The notes under the pieces were generated by a model, which searched no databases, was not told the DNA's origin, and worked only from the letters and a program-made list of their open reading frames with translations. Both the position numbers and the translations under genes were made by a program. From positions 37,386,918-37,450,917 of the forward strand of contig CP136062.1 of the NCBI GenBank assembly GCA_032622095.1: 64,000 bases of DNA, in the 5' to 3' direction. This document shows, piece by piece, positions 12,222 through 24,061 of the stretch; the first letter of the stretch is position 1, and each line of letters starts with the position of its first letter. The stretch comes from Siphonodentalium dalli. Taxonomy: Eukaryota; Mollusca; Scaphopoda; Gadilida; Siphonodentaliidae.

Positions 12222-12790
12222 AATGACCCTGTGCCAATTATTCTCTTATATATGCGAGTTGAACATAGGTCGCCTCGCATATATAAGAAATGCATTAGCA
12301 TAAACAAAATTTAGAACTTTTTCTTACATTCTTTAACAATTTTTATAATTTTTTCTTATATTCTATAACAATTTATATCATCTTTTCTTATATTCTTTAA
12401 CAATTTTATCATTTTTATAATTTCTACTTAAATTCTTTAACAATTTTATGATTTTTTTCTTACATTCTTTATCAATTTTTATAATTTTTCTTACATTCTA
12501 TAAAAAAAATTATCATTATTTCTTACATTCTTTAACAATTTTATCATTTTTAATAAATTTTTTCTTACATTATTTATCAATTTTTATCATTATTTCTTAC
12601 ATTCTTTAACAATTTTTATCATTATCTCTTACATTCTTTAACAATTTTTTATCATTTTTTTCTCAGTTTTCTTACTTTTTTCAACAATTATACAAAATAG
12701 TATAAAATTTGATAGGCCAACGCATTCTCTTATATATGCGAGGCGATCTATGGTCGACTAGCATATATAAGAGAATGCATTGGCACAAGG
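12222..12790. mobile_element. Pair of TATATATGCGA hairpins around an AT-rich spacer
   Basis: Two ~70-bp hairpins of the GCATTCTCTTATATATGCGA type face each other across ~420 bp of repeated TTCTTACATTCTTTAACAA-like sequence. The outer CCCTTTACCC termini seen in other copies are absent. Parts of the left hairpin have mutated. Confidence 0.65.
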
Positions 12791-13364
12791 TTTTCGAAAA
12801 AATTCAGAAAAGTCAGAATGCGATTCATTGAACAGTTCTGGGAATAATTGTTGGGTGACTGAGTGAACTGAGAAAACATCTTCTATGGCACATGTTTGAC
12901 AGATATTGAATATTTATAATAAATGATTAATTTAACTTATGAAACTGAATATAATAATAATCCTTCTATGCAGGCCACCTGTATAATCAAAATCTTGTCA
13001 TTCATCATCAATACATCATTGAATATTGCATTAACCTTTTCTTTACTAAACGAATTCTCCCACTCAGTCATTAAAGTATACATTAGAATGGCCTATTATT
13101 TATCTGGAGGGGTCTTTAGGAAATGTAAGCAGATGACAGTTAGACAAAAAGATAATACAGATGCAGAATTCTATTAATTGGCGGCAAATGTTCAGATAAT
13201 AAGTTCAACAAATGACCTATTGTCATTTGTTGAACTTGTTATTTGAACTTGCCGAAGGGAACTAGTCACCAATGAGCATTTAGTACAGAAAGGGTTAAAC
13301 TCATCCTAGTAAATTTGCTCTATATTTTTCAACAAAGCCAGAATGACATGGCACCATGTGACAG

Positions 13365-13440
13365 GATACACAAAGAAGACAATGACTCACCCCACCATTG
13401 AATGGGTATTGTTAGTTCCGATATCATTTGTTAGGTCAAA
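13365..13440 (-). repeat. Decayed extra copy of the exon 10 donor junction
   Basis: This ~70-bp stretch aligns with the end of exon 10 and its donor at about three identities in four. Both carry AACAATACCCA (minus strand), a CC/GG-rich tail and a GTGAGT donor (here at 13390-13385). It lies 455 bp downstream of the real donor. Earlier parts of exon 10 are not recognisable here. Confidence 0.6.
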
Positions 13441-13844
13441 TTAATTATCAACAACAAGACAATGTATAAATTAGGCCAATCAAAATAAATATTCTGTTTA
13501 TCAAACACATGCCCCTGATGATAGCAAAAATCAAAACCAAATTTCACCCAGAAGCGATAAGCCATGACCAATATAAATTCCTAGATGGACCAAAAAAAAC
13601 CCATAATTTCCATAAGGATAACTTTAGAAGGGACAATGCGAATAGCGTAATTGAGTTGACGGCGAACATGCATACCAAATTTCATTTAGATCTGATAACT
13701 ATGGCTAAGATATATGCCCGGATAAGCAGACCAACAGATAGATGGACACATGGACGAACAAAGTAAGACCTGTATACCACATATTTTCTTCCAAAAGTAG
13801 GGAGAGTGGGTATAATTAGATAACAAAAGAAGGCAATAACTCAC

Positions 13845-13981
13845 ATCAACCATGGAGTGGGTATTGTTTGTCCAGTTGAGGTTTGTTAGCCCACATTCTT
13901 TGAGTGGACATTCCAGCAGAATCCGTTTGTGATCAGCGGCACTCGTCTGTAGATAATGGAACTCACCCTCCTCAATCACGC
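13845..13981 (-). CDS. FCSK: L-fucokinase, coding exon 10
   Basis: 137 bp: two bases completing the codon split with exon 9 (TGC, Cys 321) plus 45 codons, residues about 321-366, ending in phase 0. The acceptor is TTGTCTTACAG|GC and the donor GAT|GTGAGT. EGEFHYLQTSAADHKRILL aligns with the vertebrate GSYSYMTSSASEFLLSL region (remembered). Its donor junction has a decayed copy at 13365-13440. Confidence 0.87.
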
Positions 13982-14007
13982 CTGTAAGACAATTAGTTAC
14001 ACTGTTA

Positions 14008-14220
14008 CAGTAATGCCCTAAGTAATCGACTCATTAACCACAGTAGAATTATGGGTAACTTTTCAGGATTTAGTCGGAAATATGGCTTGTTGCCATTCAT
14101 CGGAAAGCTCTCCCCGAGAGCTTTCCGATGAATGGCAACAAGCCATATTTCCGACTAAATCCTGAAAAGTTACCCATAATTCTGCTGTGTTTAAGGAGTC
14201 AATTACTTAGGGCATTACTG
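14008..14220. mobile_element. Palindromic MITE with TA target duplications (Tc1/mariner-like)
   Basis: The termini CAGTAATGCCCTAAGTAATC and its complement are flanked by TA on both sides. The ~213-bp element folds almost completely on itself around GAAAGCTCTCC/GAGAGCTTTC. A 5'-CAGT end with a TA duplication suggests Tc1/mariner mobilisation. Full or partial relatives lie at 21424-21538, 26471-26620, 60490-60820, 61219-61320 and 61342-61554. Confidence 0.75.
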
Positions 14221-14262
14221 TACACAGTCATCCTCAGGCATGAGATTAGCGTGCCACATTCA

Positions 14263-14346
14263 TTTGCAGAATGATGTCCCAAGAGGGTGAATTTAGTGAC
14301 GCTATCCTAGGATCACTAAATTCACCCTCTGGGGACTTCATTCTGC
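14263..14346. mobile_element. Short palindromic MITE, GCAGAATGAGGTCCCC family
   Basis: An 84-bp inverted repeat: CAGAATGATGTCCCAAGAGG on the left and its near-complement on the right, with a minimal loop. It has lost the central GCATAGCGG block found in longer copies. Confidence 0.65.
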
Positions 14347-14349
14347 TTA

Positions 14350-15215
14350 GACCTCATCTTCTCTGGAAAGTTCTTTATTATCAATAATAATAATACAGTT
14401 AGGTATTATTAATTCAAGGGACCAGAACAGAAGGGTGCCTCGACCCTCACCGGTCACTGGGGTTAATTAATCATTTTGATATCTTGGTACCAAAAGTAAC
14501 CAAGATCGAATTTAGATATTTCTGTGTTGAAGATCTAATTGCTAGAAGGCACTGAAGGTTTACACACAAGATTCTATGATTATATTCCGCAAAATAATCC
14601 ACATATCCATTAATTTTTAATTTCTTAGAAAAAAATTAAAAACTATGATTGCATATCGTAAATACTGCTTGTTGAGTTTATTTTTTTGCCTAAAAGATTA
14701 ACTGTCAGAAAAGAATTTAAGTGTATTGACATTTGTTCAATTCATTGTTTAACTCTTTCGCTGCCAATTTTGCATAAATGCGAGTTACCCAGTCGCTGCC
14801 AACAGCGCATTTATGCGAATTTGGGGGTGCATCTGGTATAAGGGATGTAATTCTATTGTTTTGTTTCATTTCTAAGGGGGTTCGGTTATTTTCAATAGAG
14901 TGCTGGTGTGCGCTGACAATTTAGAAGAGAGGTCAATCAAGGTCATGCTACTCCTGAAGTTCCATGAGTACAGTTCAAGCCAGAATATACCGTTGACAAA
15001 TTCACTTTTGGTGGGATGCGATCGATTAGTGGAATATAAACATAAGTGTTCCTTTTGAAAAAATACAATAGTTTTATTACAGTAGTAATACTAAACTACT
15101 CTAGTGTATTACTGTAGTATACAATGTTAAACTGCAGTATATTATGGTTTTACTGCAGTAATGTATATTATTATCCATCCCTTAACTAACACCATTTCCG
15201 ATTGGGCAAAAGCCG
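14350..15215. other. Intron 9 sequence without recognisable features
   Basis: AT-rich non-coding sequence. Short inverted copies of a GCATTTATGCGA-like block occur at ~14765-14820, and weak TA-rich repeats near 15080-15170. I see no gene or clear mobile element. Confidence 0.4.
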
Positions 15216-15519
15216 CCACGTGATAGTCCTGGTAAAAGTCATATTGGACTCCCGAAAGTCATATTGGACTCCCGACTGTACAATATAACTTTTTTATTGG
15301 GACTCCGTGACATCACGAATTAACTCTATTGCGAAATGAATCGGTGAAATTGTGATGCGCGCGAAACACTGATGGATTTTAGCAGATGTTTAACATCCGC
15401 ATTGAGTTTTTTTTCTCACTTCCGTGTTTACTTTTACAAATCGTGCCTTCCGATGATCAATATACAGGCTTTTATAGAGAATGGATAAAAATACAGATGG
15501 ATAATAAAAATGTCATTAT

Positions 15520-15680
15520 ACAATGTTGTGTACAGTATGAGTTTTTCTTGTACTCGTCCAGGTTGTGGTGAAAAGTCATATTGGACTCGATACTGGCGTG
15601 TCTCGTCCAATATGACTTTTCACCACAACCTGGACTCGTACAAGAAAAACACATACTGTACACAACATTGTATAATAACT
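15520..15680. repeat. Long palindrome
   Basis: The left arm through GTTTTTCTTGTACTCGTCCA and GTGAAAAGTCATATTGGACT is followed by its near-perfect complement after a ~20-bp loop near 15590. The arms are ~70 bp. The CATATTGGACTCC block also occurs twice at 15239-15276. It is probably a MITE with undefined ends. The rest of intron 9, to 16190, shows nothing else. Confidence 0.65.
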
Positions 15681-16193
15681 TTATAAAATACTATGCATCT
15701 ATGATCTACCATTGATATACAATAGTAATACTATGATAAAAAAAACTGCCGAAAACATAAATTAAAGCAAATCCAAGATGGCCGATAATGTCACGTGACC
15801 ATGTGCCCCACTATGATGACCCCTATGACCTTGAATGGGGTTCCATGGCAGCTGGTGATAGGTCATTGCCAAATATACCCACATGTGAAGTTTCAACAAA
15901 ATAGATCAATAGTCATTGCATTACATAAAATACTGATATTTAAATCCAAAATGCTTGGCACTGGGGTGTATGTCGATGTGGCGCGGTGGCAGCAAAAGAG
16001 TTAATGATCTGCTAAAATTAGACAAAGGGCCATAACTGAGGTAAAAATAATCTGACAAACCTAGTTTTTGAACTTTCAAAATATTAATGAAATTGGTTGC
16101 TGTTTGTTCAAGTTATCGCCCTAAAGATCTTTAAAAAAAACATGACAATTAACCCTCCCATGACCGGAGCTTTTGTGAAATTTGCGAAAAATT

Positions 16194-16335
16194 GTGCCAA
16201 TGCATTCTCTTAAATTATGCGAGTCTCCCATAGAGAGTCTAGCATATACAAGAAAATACATTGGCCTAACAATATTCACATTGATTTTGTAAGCCAGTGC
16301 ATTCTCTTGTATATAAGAGAATGCACTGGCACATG
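16194..16335. mobile_element. Degraded pair of GCATTCTCTTATATATGCGA hairpins
   Basis: Two adjacent hairpins with CCAATGCATTCTCTTA and GCCAGTGCATTCTCTTGTAT arms. Both are truncated or mutated relative to other copies. Confidence 0.6.
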
Positions 16336-16554
16336 ATCTTTAATGTTGCACCACTGCAGCTCCATCATTAATAAAACCCGCCCCTAACTCCCTCATCTAA
16401 TTTGGCATATATTATTGCCTGAGAACACAAGACACTAATTTCAGAAGGCCTAAGACAAGATAAGAATAAAACATGTTGAATCTTCAGACAGCAGATATCC
16501 AATGGGCATTGTAATAGACACAGAACCGCATACATGAACACTACAAAAACTCAC

Positions 16555-16738
16555 ATGCCCATAGTTTGGTGCCGCGCAGTTCCTTCCATAGAATTCGTCT
16601 AGCCGCTCTCATTAGTTTCTTCTGGGAGGGATCTTGTGGTGCCTTGCTGCCATAGAAACCACTTCTCTCCCCAGATACAAAATCTGATTCCTTCACGTCG
16701 GTTGCCATTGGCAACATGACATCAAAGAATAATGAGAG
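16555..16738 (-). CDS. FCSK: L-fucokinase, coding exon 9
   Basis: 184 bp, the longest exon: 61 codons plus one base, residues about 260-320, with the last codon split to exon 10. The acceptor is TTTTTATTCAAG|CTC and the donor CAT|GTGAGT. LSLFFDVMLPMATDVKESDF matches the vertebrate LSLFFDILHCMAENV region closely, and ARRILWKELRG matches the later ARAQLWRELRD (remembered). The fit of both blocks at the right spacing makes the assignment strong. Confidence 0.9.
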
Positions 16739-17095
16739 CTTGAATAAAAAGAAACAAAAGATGAGAAACAAAAAGTTATTAACCCATTGTAAGAACGTTC
16801 AAAATGTAACAAAATCAGTTGATATTATTTCAAATTATGGGGTTATCGTAATAAAAATTCCTGAAATGAAATAATTAAGGGTCAAAACTCTGCCTAAAAT
16901 ATGCATACCTGGTCTTCAAATTTGATAAACACATTGTTGAGCAAGTCCCATATATGGAAATGTCAACGAAATCTTTTGATATTTGTTCAAGTTATCGAAC
17001 TGACACCATCTGCAGATGCCTGCCGATGAACAGACCTCGTCAAAGGTTTTTGAAAAACTTGACCAAAAACATTATCCCGAATTAACCCTTTCAGT

Positions 17096-18497
17096 GCCAG
17101 GTCCGATTTTTGTATCAACCCATATACCCTGTGCCAATGCATTCTCTTATATGCATATATAAGAGATTGTAATACGACCCTGCCTAACTATGCTTAAAAG
17201 CCATGTCCTGATTGGCCAGTGGCCCGAGTTACCATGGCTATCTCGTTCCAGTTTTGTGGTACAATTCTACTTTTTCCAATTGTACCACGAAAAAAATCGG
17301 TTTATTCAGATCGCCGCACGCGACTTTTCCCGTCTTTTCTAACTCCGCGCAAACGGGGCATCAACGGAGTACACCCGCACCCGTAACTCTTTGAATTAAT
17401 TTGCTACATCTTGACAATCTTGCGAATTTTCTAGCGATTTTTCGCTTGAAACCAGTTTGGTTGCCAATGAATATGGTCCAAATGATGTTATTATATACTG
17501 ATATTTGTTACGACCAAAGAAAGTTACTTAATAAGTATATTAAATGACAAAATAAATCCATGGGGCCGGGCTGTGCATTCGTCGATTCGAATCTCGATCA
17601 TATTCGATATTTCGGAATCAAGTTGAAAATGAAAGCGCTTGTTCACCAGTACAGAAGGGGAATAAGATTAGTTTAGTAAACTAGATCATTTAGATCGCTT
17701 TGTGTAAGGAAAATGGTCCATAGTCGATGATAATATTCATGTTGTCCCAACAACGTTCAACACAGAAATGACAGCAATCGTATTTCCTGTACAATTTACA
17801 TGAAAGACACGGGCGCCGCTGAAAACACATCGTTTTTTAGCCAATCACAACGATTATTCACGCAAACAAATTACTGGAGTACTCCATGCAAAGAATCTAG
17901 TACGCCCAATACGAATTACACCACGAAATGTTTTCTCACCTGAGACCGAAAAAGCGCAGTATTTCGTTGACTATTCAGTCGAATTGTGACCATAAACTTT
18001 CAGTCGTATTACAAAAGAAATAAATACACGGTGTATCGGTGTGTATGGTCAAGTTGTACCACAAAAAACTTATTGTAGGACTCCGCTACGCGTCGTCCTA
18101 CAATCAGTTTTTTGTGGTACAACTTGACCATACACACCTCTACACCGTGTATTTATTTCTTAAATGCATTGGCCTAACAATTTTTCATCATTTGTTATTA
18201 TTTTTTACAATTTTTTACAATTTTAATAATGTTTTCTAAAATTCTTTAACAGACTTATTTTGTAGGTTTAGTGCCAGGGAATCTTACGTTTTTCATGGGC
18301 ATCAAAATTATTACTATGAATACTTGGTGATAGTTTTGAGTTATAACATTTCCTTAAGGTTTTATCCAGTTTGTTTTTAAATTCGCTATAGCATGCTTAA
18401 GCATACCCAAAAAAAATTTAACCCAAAAAAATCTAAAAAAAAGATTTTACAGACCGTAAATTAGGGCCGATAAGATCGGCCCCTGGCACTGAAAGGG
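17096..18497. mobile_element. TTAA element (CCCTTTCAGTGCC ends) holding other insertions
   Basis: The ends CCCTTTCAGTGCCAGGTCC and its complement are flanked by TTAA (17092-17095, 18498-18501). Inside are hairpin fragments, a region with TTGTGGTACAA inverted blocks (17247-17295), and a near-perfect palindrome at ~18008-18165. The intact relative at 30989-31396 is only ~408 bp, so about 1 kb here was added by a secondary insertion near 17172-18165. Confidence 0.65.
18008..18165. repeat. Near-perfect palindrome
   Basis: The arms of ~70 bp read AAGAAATAAATACACGGTGT onward through GTATGGTCAAGTTGTACCAC and return as the complement around a CTACGCGTCG centre. It looks like the right terminus of the element inserted in the surrounding TTAA MITE. 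Confidence 0.65.
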
Positions 18498-18501
18498 TTA
18501 A

Positions 18502-19290
18502 GGGATGGATAATAATAAATACTAATGATAAGATTAGGAATGTTCAGACCATAGGTCATTTGTTGAACTTATTATCTGAACATTTCCATCCAATTAATAT
18601 GGCTTCTTCTGAACTTGTATTATCTGTCGTCTGCTTATGTTTCCTGGAAACCCCACCAGATGAATAATAGACAATTCCAATGTATTTTTTTTATAACTGA
18701 GTGGGAGAATCCATTTAGTATAGAAAGGGTTAAAGGGATACTGTACCCAAATGTTGTTGTTTGTTTTTCTTTAGTCTCTGAGTTGTAGAATAAGGTACCA
18801 GATTTCCATTATTTGAAAGTCTGTTGAGTATGAAGTAATGTTACGGATGGCAGATTAGCCGGAATGCGACAATACCAATTGTCGTTGTCGAGTAATTTTT
18901 GGACAGTTTTCAAGCAAATGTATCAAATGTATGTTATATTATATGCATACTAGTCCCATATACTCATTAAGTCATTGTATAGTCACTAGTCAGTGAGTGG
19001 CTTGAGTTTACGCCCCTTATCAACATAATTTTTACATGATCATGTGTGCCACGCTTTGCCAAATCCACTATCCAGGAATTATTTTGATTATGTCTTGTAC
19101 ACGGAAATTCAAAATTTAATTTATGACTCCAGCCATAAATTAAATTTATATCAAATTATTAACTTTGATTTTAAGATAACCTATTAACCTGAACATTTAC
19201 AGAATACATCTTCGACTCAAATTACTTAGTTTTCTAAATATTATCGATATTAGATCATTGTTATCACCGGGAATTTATTGAAAATGGCGT
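18502..19290. other. Intron 8 sequence
   Basis: A small inverted repeat of TTCAGA...AATTCAACAAATGACC type occurs at 18530-18590, with a partner at 13185-13240. A GAGTGGGAGAATCCATTTAG block at ~18699 recurs near 58335. Otherwise this is plain AT-rich intron. Confidence 0.45.
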
Positions 19291-19305
19291 ACAGAACCCC
19301 TTTAA

Positions 19306-19574
19306 AATATCAATATATGTGACCCGCCATATCAAATCCAGTCGTAAGTCGGGATTTTTTTACCCTGTGCCAATGCATTCTCTTATATATGCGAGTCGAC
19401 CATAGGTCGCCTCGCATATATAAGAGAATGCATTGGCCTAACAATTTTTTACAATTTTAATAATTTTTTCTTGTATTCTTTAACAATTTTAGAATTTCAC
19501 CCATACAGAGCCCCAGACAAACATGAGCAGACGACACTCTTCTATATGCTTCTATATATGTGTGGGGCTCCCTG
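19306..19574. mobile_element. Truncated hairpin MITE beside the exon 8 donor
   Basis: It carries GTGACCCGCCATATCAAATC, a full GCATTCTCTTATATATGCGA hairpin, and a block ending in GTGTGGGGCTCCCTGCAG. A 14-bp direct repeat CAGAACCCCTTTAA lies on both sides (19292-19305 and 19575-19588). The right copy ends 7 bp from the exon 8 donor. Compared with the relative at 29371-30206 its right terminus is missing. Confidence 0.5.
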
Positions 19575-19596
19575 CAGAACCCCTTTAAGTACTCAC

Positions 19597-19716
19597 TGCT
19601 AGAGTTTGTTCTCCGCTGTCCAGACCTATGTAGGTACACGCATCCAGCGGGGGCTTCATATGGAATGTTAACAGCTTCTCCGAAATCTTGTAGCTGAAAT
19701 ACATTATTCCGCAGAC
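19597..19716 (-). CDS. FCSK: L-fucokinase, coding exon 8
   Basis: 120 bp, 40 codons, phase 0 at both ends, residues about 220-259. The acceptor is TTTCTTTGCAG|GTC and the donor GCA|GTGAGT. KPPLDACTYIGLDSG is almost identical to the vertebrate SPPLDACTYLGLDSG motif (remembered), and VCGIMYFS corresponds to VSGVVFFS. This is one of the most secure exons. Confidence 0.93.
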
Positions 19717-20189
19717 CTGCAAAGAAATTGAATACTGCTGAAGAGAAAGAGCTCCATGATATTACGAGCCAAACATGTAAAGTATTGGACCACCAAAATA
19801 TGGGCTATGGATGTTGAAAGCAGGGTTGTGGCTAGAGGGTATCAATTGTGGGAGGGGGAGGGATATCCAAGTCTGGAAAATTACATTGGCACCCCTTCCC
19901 CCTTGATTTTCTAACCTGACACCCCAAAAGCTGGAAATTTTCATAATTATAGCCATTTAGTCCAAAAGTTTGACTGAAAATATGAAAGCATGACTTTCGA
20001 TCTTAAAACAATTAATTTTACAACAATTTAAACCTAATATTGGCTTGAAATTTCCAACTAATGTTGTTTGCCAGGTATGAAATTTCCAACTGCGGAAACT
20101 TTTGGCTGACGGTGGTAAGGGAGGGGGGGTAGACAACCAACCAACGGACCAGGTCATTCATGGATTTATTAAGCCAATGGCAAACTTAC

Positions 20190-20270
20190 AGCTGGTACTT
20201 TTCCATCCGGCCGTTCACAGACAGAGAGAGTCATCACATCTTTGCGATAAAGTATGTCTTCAACGTAACT
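20190..20270 (-). CDS. FCSK: L-fucokinase, coding exon 7
   Basis: 81 bp, 27 codons, phase 0 at both ends, residues about 193-219. The acceptor is GACTTTTTCAG|AGT and the donor GCT|GTAAGT. SYVEDILYR and CERPDGKVPA align with the vertebrate LVLDIYYQG and CVRPDGRVPL blocks (remembered). The intron between it and exon 8 is only 473 bp, the shortest in the window. Confidence 0.88.
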
Positions 20271-21085
20271 CTGAAAAAGTCAGAAATGCCTGTTAATATT
20301 GAAAATACCTTCTATATAACTCAGGAGAAAAAAAAAAGGAAACATTTATTTAATAAATAGAGCATGACTTGGAGTTGACTACGCGGGTATAGTGCTCAGT
20401 GGGGTGGGTATATAACGACCTGTCTATTTATTATAATTCACCGAACAATTCATGTATCATGCATACTACATATCCTACCAACATACACCACTTGCTGGAC
20501 TTTTCAAATTCTCTTCATAAGATGTTAAAAGAAATCATGTACGACTCGTTTTTCTGAGAAAAAATACACTGTATGATTATCAGCTTACAGATCAACAGTT
20601 TAAGAGAAACATAATTGTCGCAAGAATGTGTTGAAATCAAGTTAAATAAACTGAAACATGCAGCATTTAGCTTTTGCTTTGAATGCAGGAAAACCCAAAA
20701 GTGTAATGCAAGGTGAATTTCACTGAATGTTGCCACTTTGTAAGTTGACGTCGTTCCTGTGAAAACATTTGCCACAGTAATATTTTCATTTCAAATGTTT
20801 TCGAGATTGTTGCCTTTGTTCATGGCTTTTTGCATGCTAGTTTGGTATAGAAGTGTGCTAAATTTAGCACGATACTATACAAGTATAGTGCATGGCTAAA
20901 TTTAGCACAACACTAGTACTACACAGCTCTGGACCAATCGGAATGCACCATTTCTGGATGAGGTGAAATATTAGTATTTATTAATTAGCTATAGGTTATC
21001 GGCCACAATAAGTAGAACGCTGCCCACGTCATAAGTAACAAAAAGTCGGCCAATAAGTAGAAAACGCGGCCAACAAGTAACAAAA
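20271..21085. other. Intron 6 sequence between exon 7 and the MITEs
   Basis: It contains one inverted repeat, GTGCTAAATTTAGCAC around 20856 with a complement-like copy ending near 20912, and AT-rich filler. No gene is visible. Confidence 0.4.
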
Positions 21086-21086
21086 A

Positions 21087-21420
21087 GTAGGTCGCCTCGC
21101 ATATATAAGAGAATGCATTGGCCAAACAAATTTTATATTATTTTTATATTAACTGCTAAAAAATGTAAAAAAAAAAAATGAACATATCGTGATTTTATAC
21201 AATCTAATTACGCTTATGGAGCCTCTCACAGACGTGAGCAGACGACACTCATCTGTACAAGCTGCCACCTGTAGGGGCCCCCTACAGGGTTTTTTATAAT
21301 TTTTTTCCCCATTTTTTAGCAGTTATAAAAATAATATAAAATTTGTTAGGCCAATGCATTCTCTTATATATGCGAGGCGACCTATGGTCGACTCGCATAT
21401 ATAAGAGAATGCATTGGCAC
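21087..21420. mobile_element. Hairpin-tipped element without outer TTAA termini
   Basis: It has a half hairpin at 21087-21122, an AT-rich spacer with a GAGCAGACGACACTC block shared with 19525 and 29560, and a full hairpin at 21350-21420. A degraded half of a CAGTAATGCCC-type MITE follows (21424-21538). Confidence 0.6.
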
Positions 21421-21667
21421 AGGGTTAATCGGTGAAAGCTTTCCGATGAATGGCAACAAGCCATATTCCGACTAAATCCTGAGAAATTACCCATAATTCT
21501 GCTGTGGTTGAGGAGTCGATTATTTTGGGCATTACTGTATGTGGCGTGTGCATTGCTTGGGAATATGCCGTGGACACACGCATGAGTATAATACAATAGC
21601 TTCATACATCTTGCTGCATCTTCTTCCGTGTTAATTCAGTTTTGAAGACAACAACGGTATCTCTCAA

Positions 21668-24061
21668 TTAAGTTTGTAGACACATGTACATTAAGATTGT
21701 AGACACCAGCTCGCACCTGTTCATTAATATTGTATCTGGTGAATGGGAGTCTTAATAATCACAAAGTTTGTAAGCACCTGCTCTCACCTATTCATTAAGT
21801 TTGTAGACACCTGCTCTCACCTGTTCATTAAGTTTATAGACACCTGCTCTCACCTATTCATTAAGTTTGTAGACACCTGCTCTCACCTGTTCATTAAGTT
21901 TATAGACACCTGCTCTCACCTGTTCATTAAGTTTATAGACACCTGCTCTCACCTGTTCATTAAGTTTATAGACACCTGCTCTCACCTGTTCATTAAGTTT
22001 GTAGACACATGCTCTCACCTGTTCATTAAGTTTGTAGACACCTGCTCTCACCTGTTCATTAAGTTTGTAGACACCTGCTCTCACCTGTTAATTAAGTTTG
22101 TAGACACCTGCTCTCACCTGTTAATTAAGTGTATAGACACCTGCTCTCACCTGTTAATTAAGTTTATAGACACCTGCTCATACCTGTACATTAAGATTGT
22201 AGACACCTGCTCTCACCTGTTCATTAAGTTTGTAGACACCTGCTCTCACCTGTTCATTAAGTTTGTAGACACCTGCTCTCACCTGTTCATTAAGTTTGTA
22301 TTCGGTGAACAGGAGTGTTAATAATCACCTTAATTGTATAGACACCTGCTCTCACCTGTTTATTAAGTTTGTAGACACCTGCTCTCACCTGTTCATTAAG
22401 TTTGTAGACACCTGCTCTCACATGTTCATTAAGTTTGTAGACACCTGCTCTCACCTGTTCATTAAGTTTGTAGACACCTGCTCTCACCTGTTCATTAAGT
22501 TTGTAGACACCTGCTCTCACCTGTTAATTAAGTTTATAGACACCTGCTCTCACCTGTTCATTAAGTTTGTAGACACCTGCTCTCACATGTTCATTAAGTT
22601 TGTAGACACCTGCTCTCACCTGTTCATTAAGTTTGTAGACACCTGCTCTCACCTGTTCATGAAGTTTATAGACACCTGCTCCCACCTGTTCATTAAGTTT
22701 ATAGACACCTGCTCTCACCTGTTCATTAAGTTTGTAGACACCTGCTCTCACCTGTTCATTAAGTTTATAGACACCTGCTCCCACCTGTTCATTAAGTTTA
22801 TAGACACCTGCTCTCACCTGTTCATTAAGTTTGTAGACACCTGCTCTCACCTGTTCATGAAGTTTATAGACACCTGCTCCCACCTGTTCATTTAGTTTAT
22901 AGACACCTGCTCTCACCTGTTCATTAAGTTTGTAGACACCTGCTCTCACCTGTTCATTAAGTTTGTAGACACCTGCTCTCACCTGTTCATTAAGTTTGTA
23001 GACACCTGCTCTCACCTGTTCATTAAGTTTGTAGACACCTGCTCGCACCTGTTCATGAAGTATATAGACACCTGCTCCCACCTGTTCATTAAGTGTATAG
23101 ACACCTGCTCTCACCTGTTCATTAAGTTTGTATTCGGTGAACAGGAGTGTTAATAATCACCTTAAGTGTATAGACACCTGCTCTCACCTGTTTATTAAGT
23201 TTGTAGACACCTGCTCTCACCTGTTCATTAAGTTTGTAGACACCTGCTCTCACCTGTTCATTAAGTTTGTATTCGGTGAACAGGAGTGTTAATAATCACC
23301 TTAAGTGTATAGACACCTGCTCTCACCTGTTTATTAAGTTTGTAGACACCTGCTCTCACCTGTTCATTAAGTTTATAGACACCTGCTCTCACCTGTTCAT
23401 TAAGTTTGTAGACACCTGCTCTCACCTGTTCATTAAGTTTGTAGACACCTGCTCTCACCTGTTCATTAAGTTTGTAGACACATGCTCTCACCTGTTCATT
23501 AAGTTTATAGACACCTGCTCTCACCTGTTCATAAAGCTTGTAGACACCTGCTCTCACCTGTTAATTAAGTTTATAGACACCTGCTCGCACCTGTTAATTA
23601 AGTTTATAGACACCTGCTCTCACCTGTTAATTAAGTTTGTAGACACCTGCTCTCACCTGTTTCTTAAGTTTGTAGACACCTGCTCGCACCTGTTCATTTA
23701 GTTTGTAGACACCTGCTCATACCTGTTCATTTAGTTTATAGACACCTGCTCTCACCTGTACACTTAAGATTGTAGACAGCTGCTCTCACCTGTACATTAA
23801 GATTGTAGACAGCTGCTCTCACCTGTACATTAAGATTGTAGACAGCTGCTCTCACCTGTTCATTTAGTTTGTATACACCTGCTCTCACCTGTTCATTTTG
23901 TAGACACCTGCTCTCACCTGTACACTAAGATTGTAGACAGCTGCTCTTACCTGTTCATTAAGTTTATAGACACCTGCTCTCACCTGTTCATTTTGTAGAC
24001 ACCTGCTCTCACCTGATCATTTTGTAGACACCTGCTCTCACCTGTTCATTAAGCTTGTAGA
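21668..24061 (-). repeat. 33-bp minisatellite made from the exon 6 splice-donor junction
   Basis: About 70 tandem units. On the minus strand one unit reads GTGTCTACAAACTTAATGAA followed by CAG|GTGAGAGCAG. The real end of exon 6 reads GTGTCTACAAGCTTAATGAA, then CAG|GTGAGAGCAG, differing at one base. Each unit therefore holds ~23 exonic bases and ~10 intronic bases, including a good 5' splice site. Variants include 29-bp units close to the exon and four interruptions with GGTGAACAGGAGTGTTAATA (near 21735, 22303, 23135 and 23273). Since 33 is divisible by three, several frames stay open on both strands by chance. Confidence 0.93.

Noticed and set aside
21743-23701. Long open frames on both strands across the 33-bp array (up to ~199 codons of CSHLFIKFVDT or VYKLNEQVRAG repeats)
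   Set aside because: The unit is a multiple of three, so any stop-free frame stays open. The frames are by-products of the repeat and start or end where unit length changes. The unit's real origin is the exon 6 donor junction.
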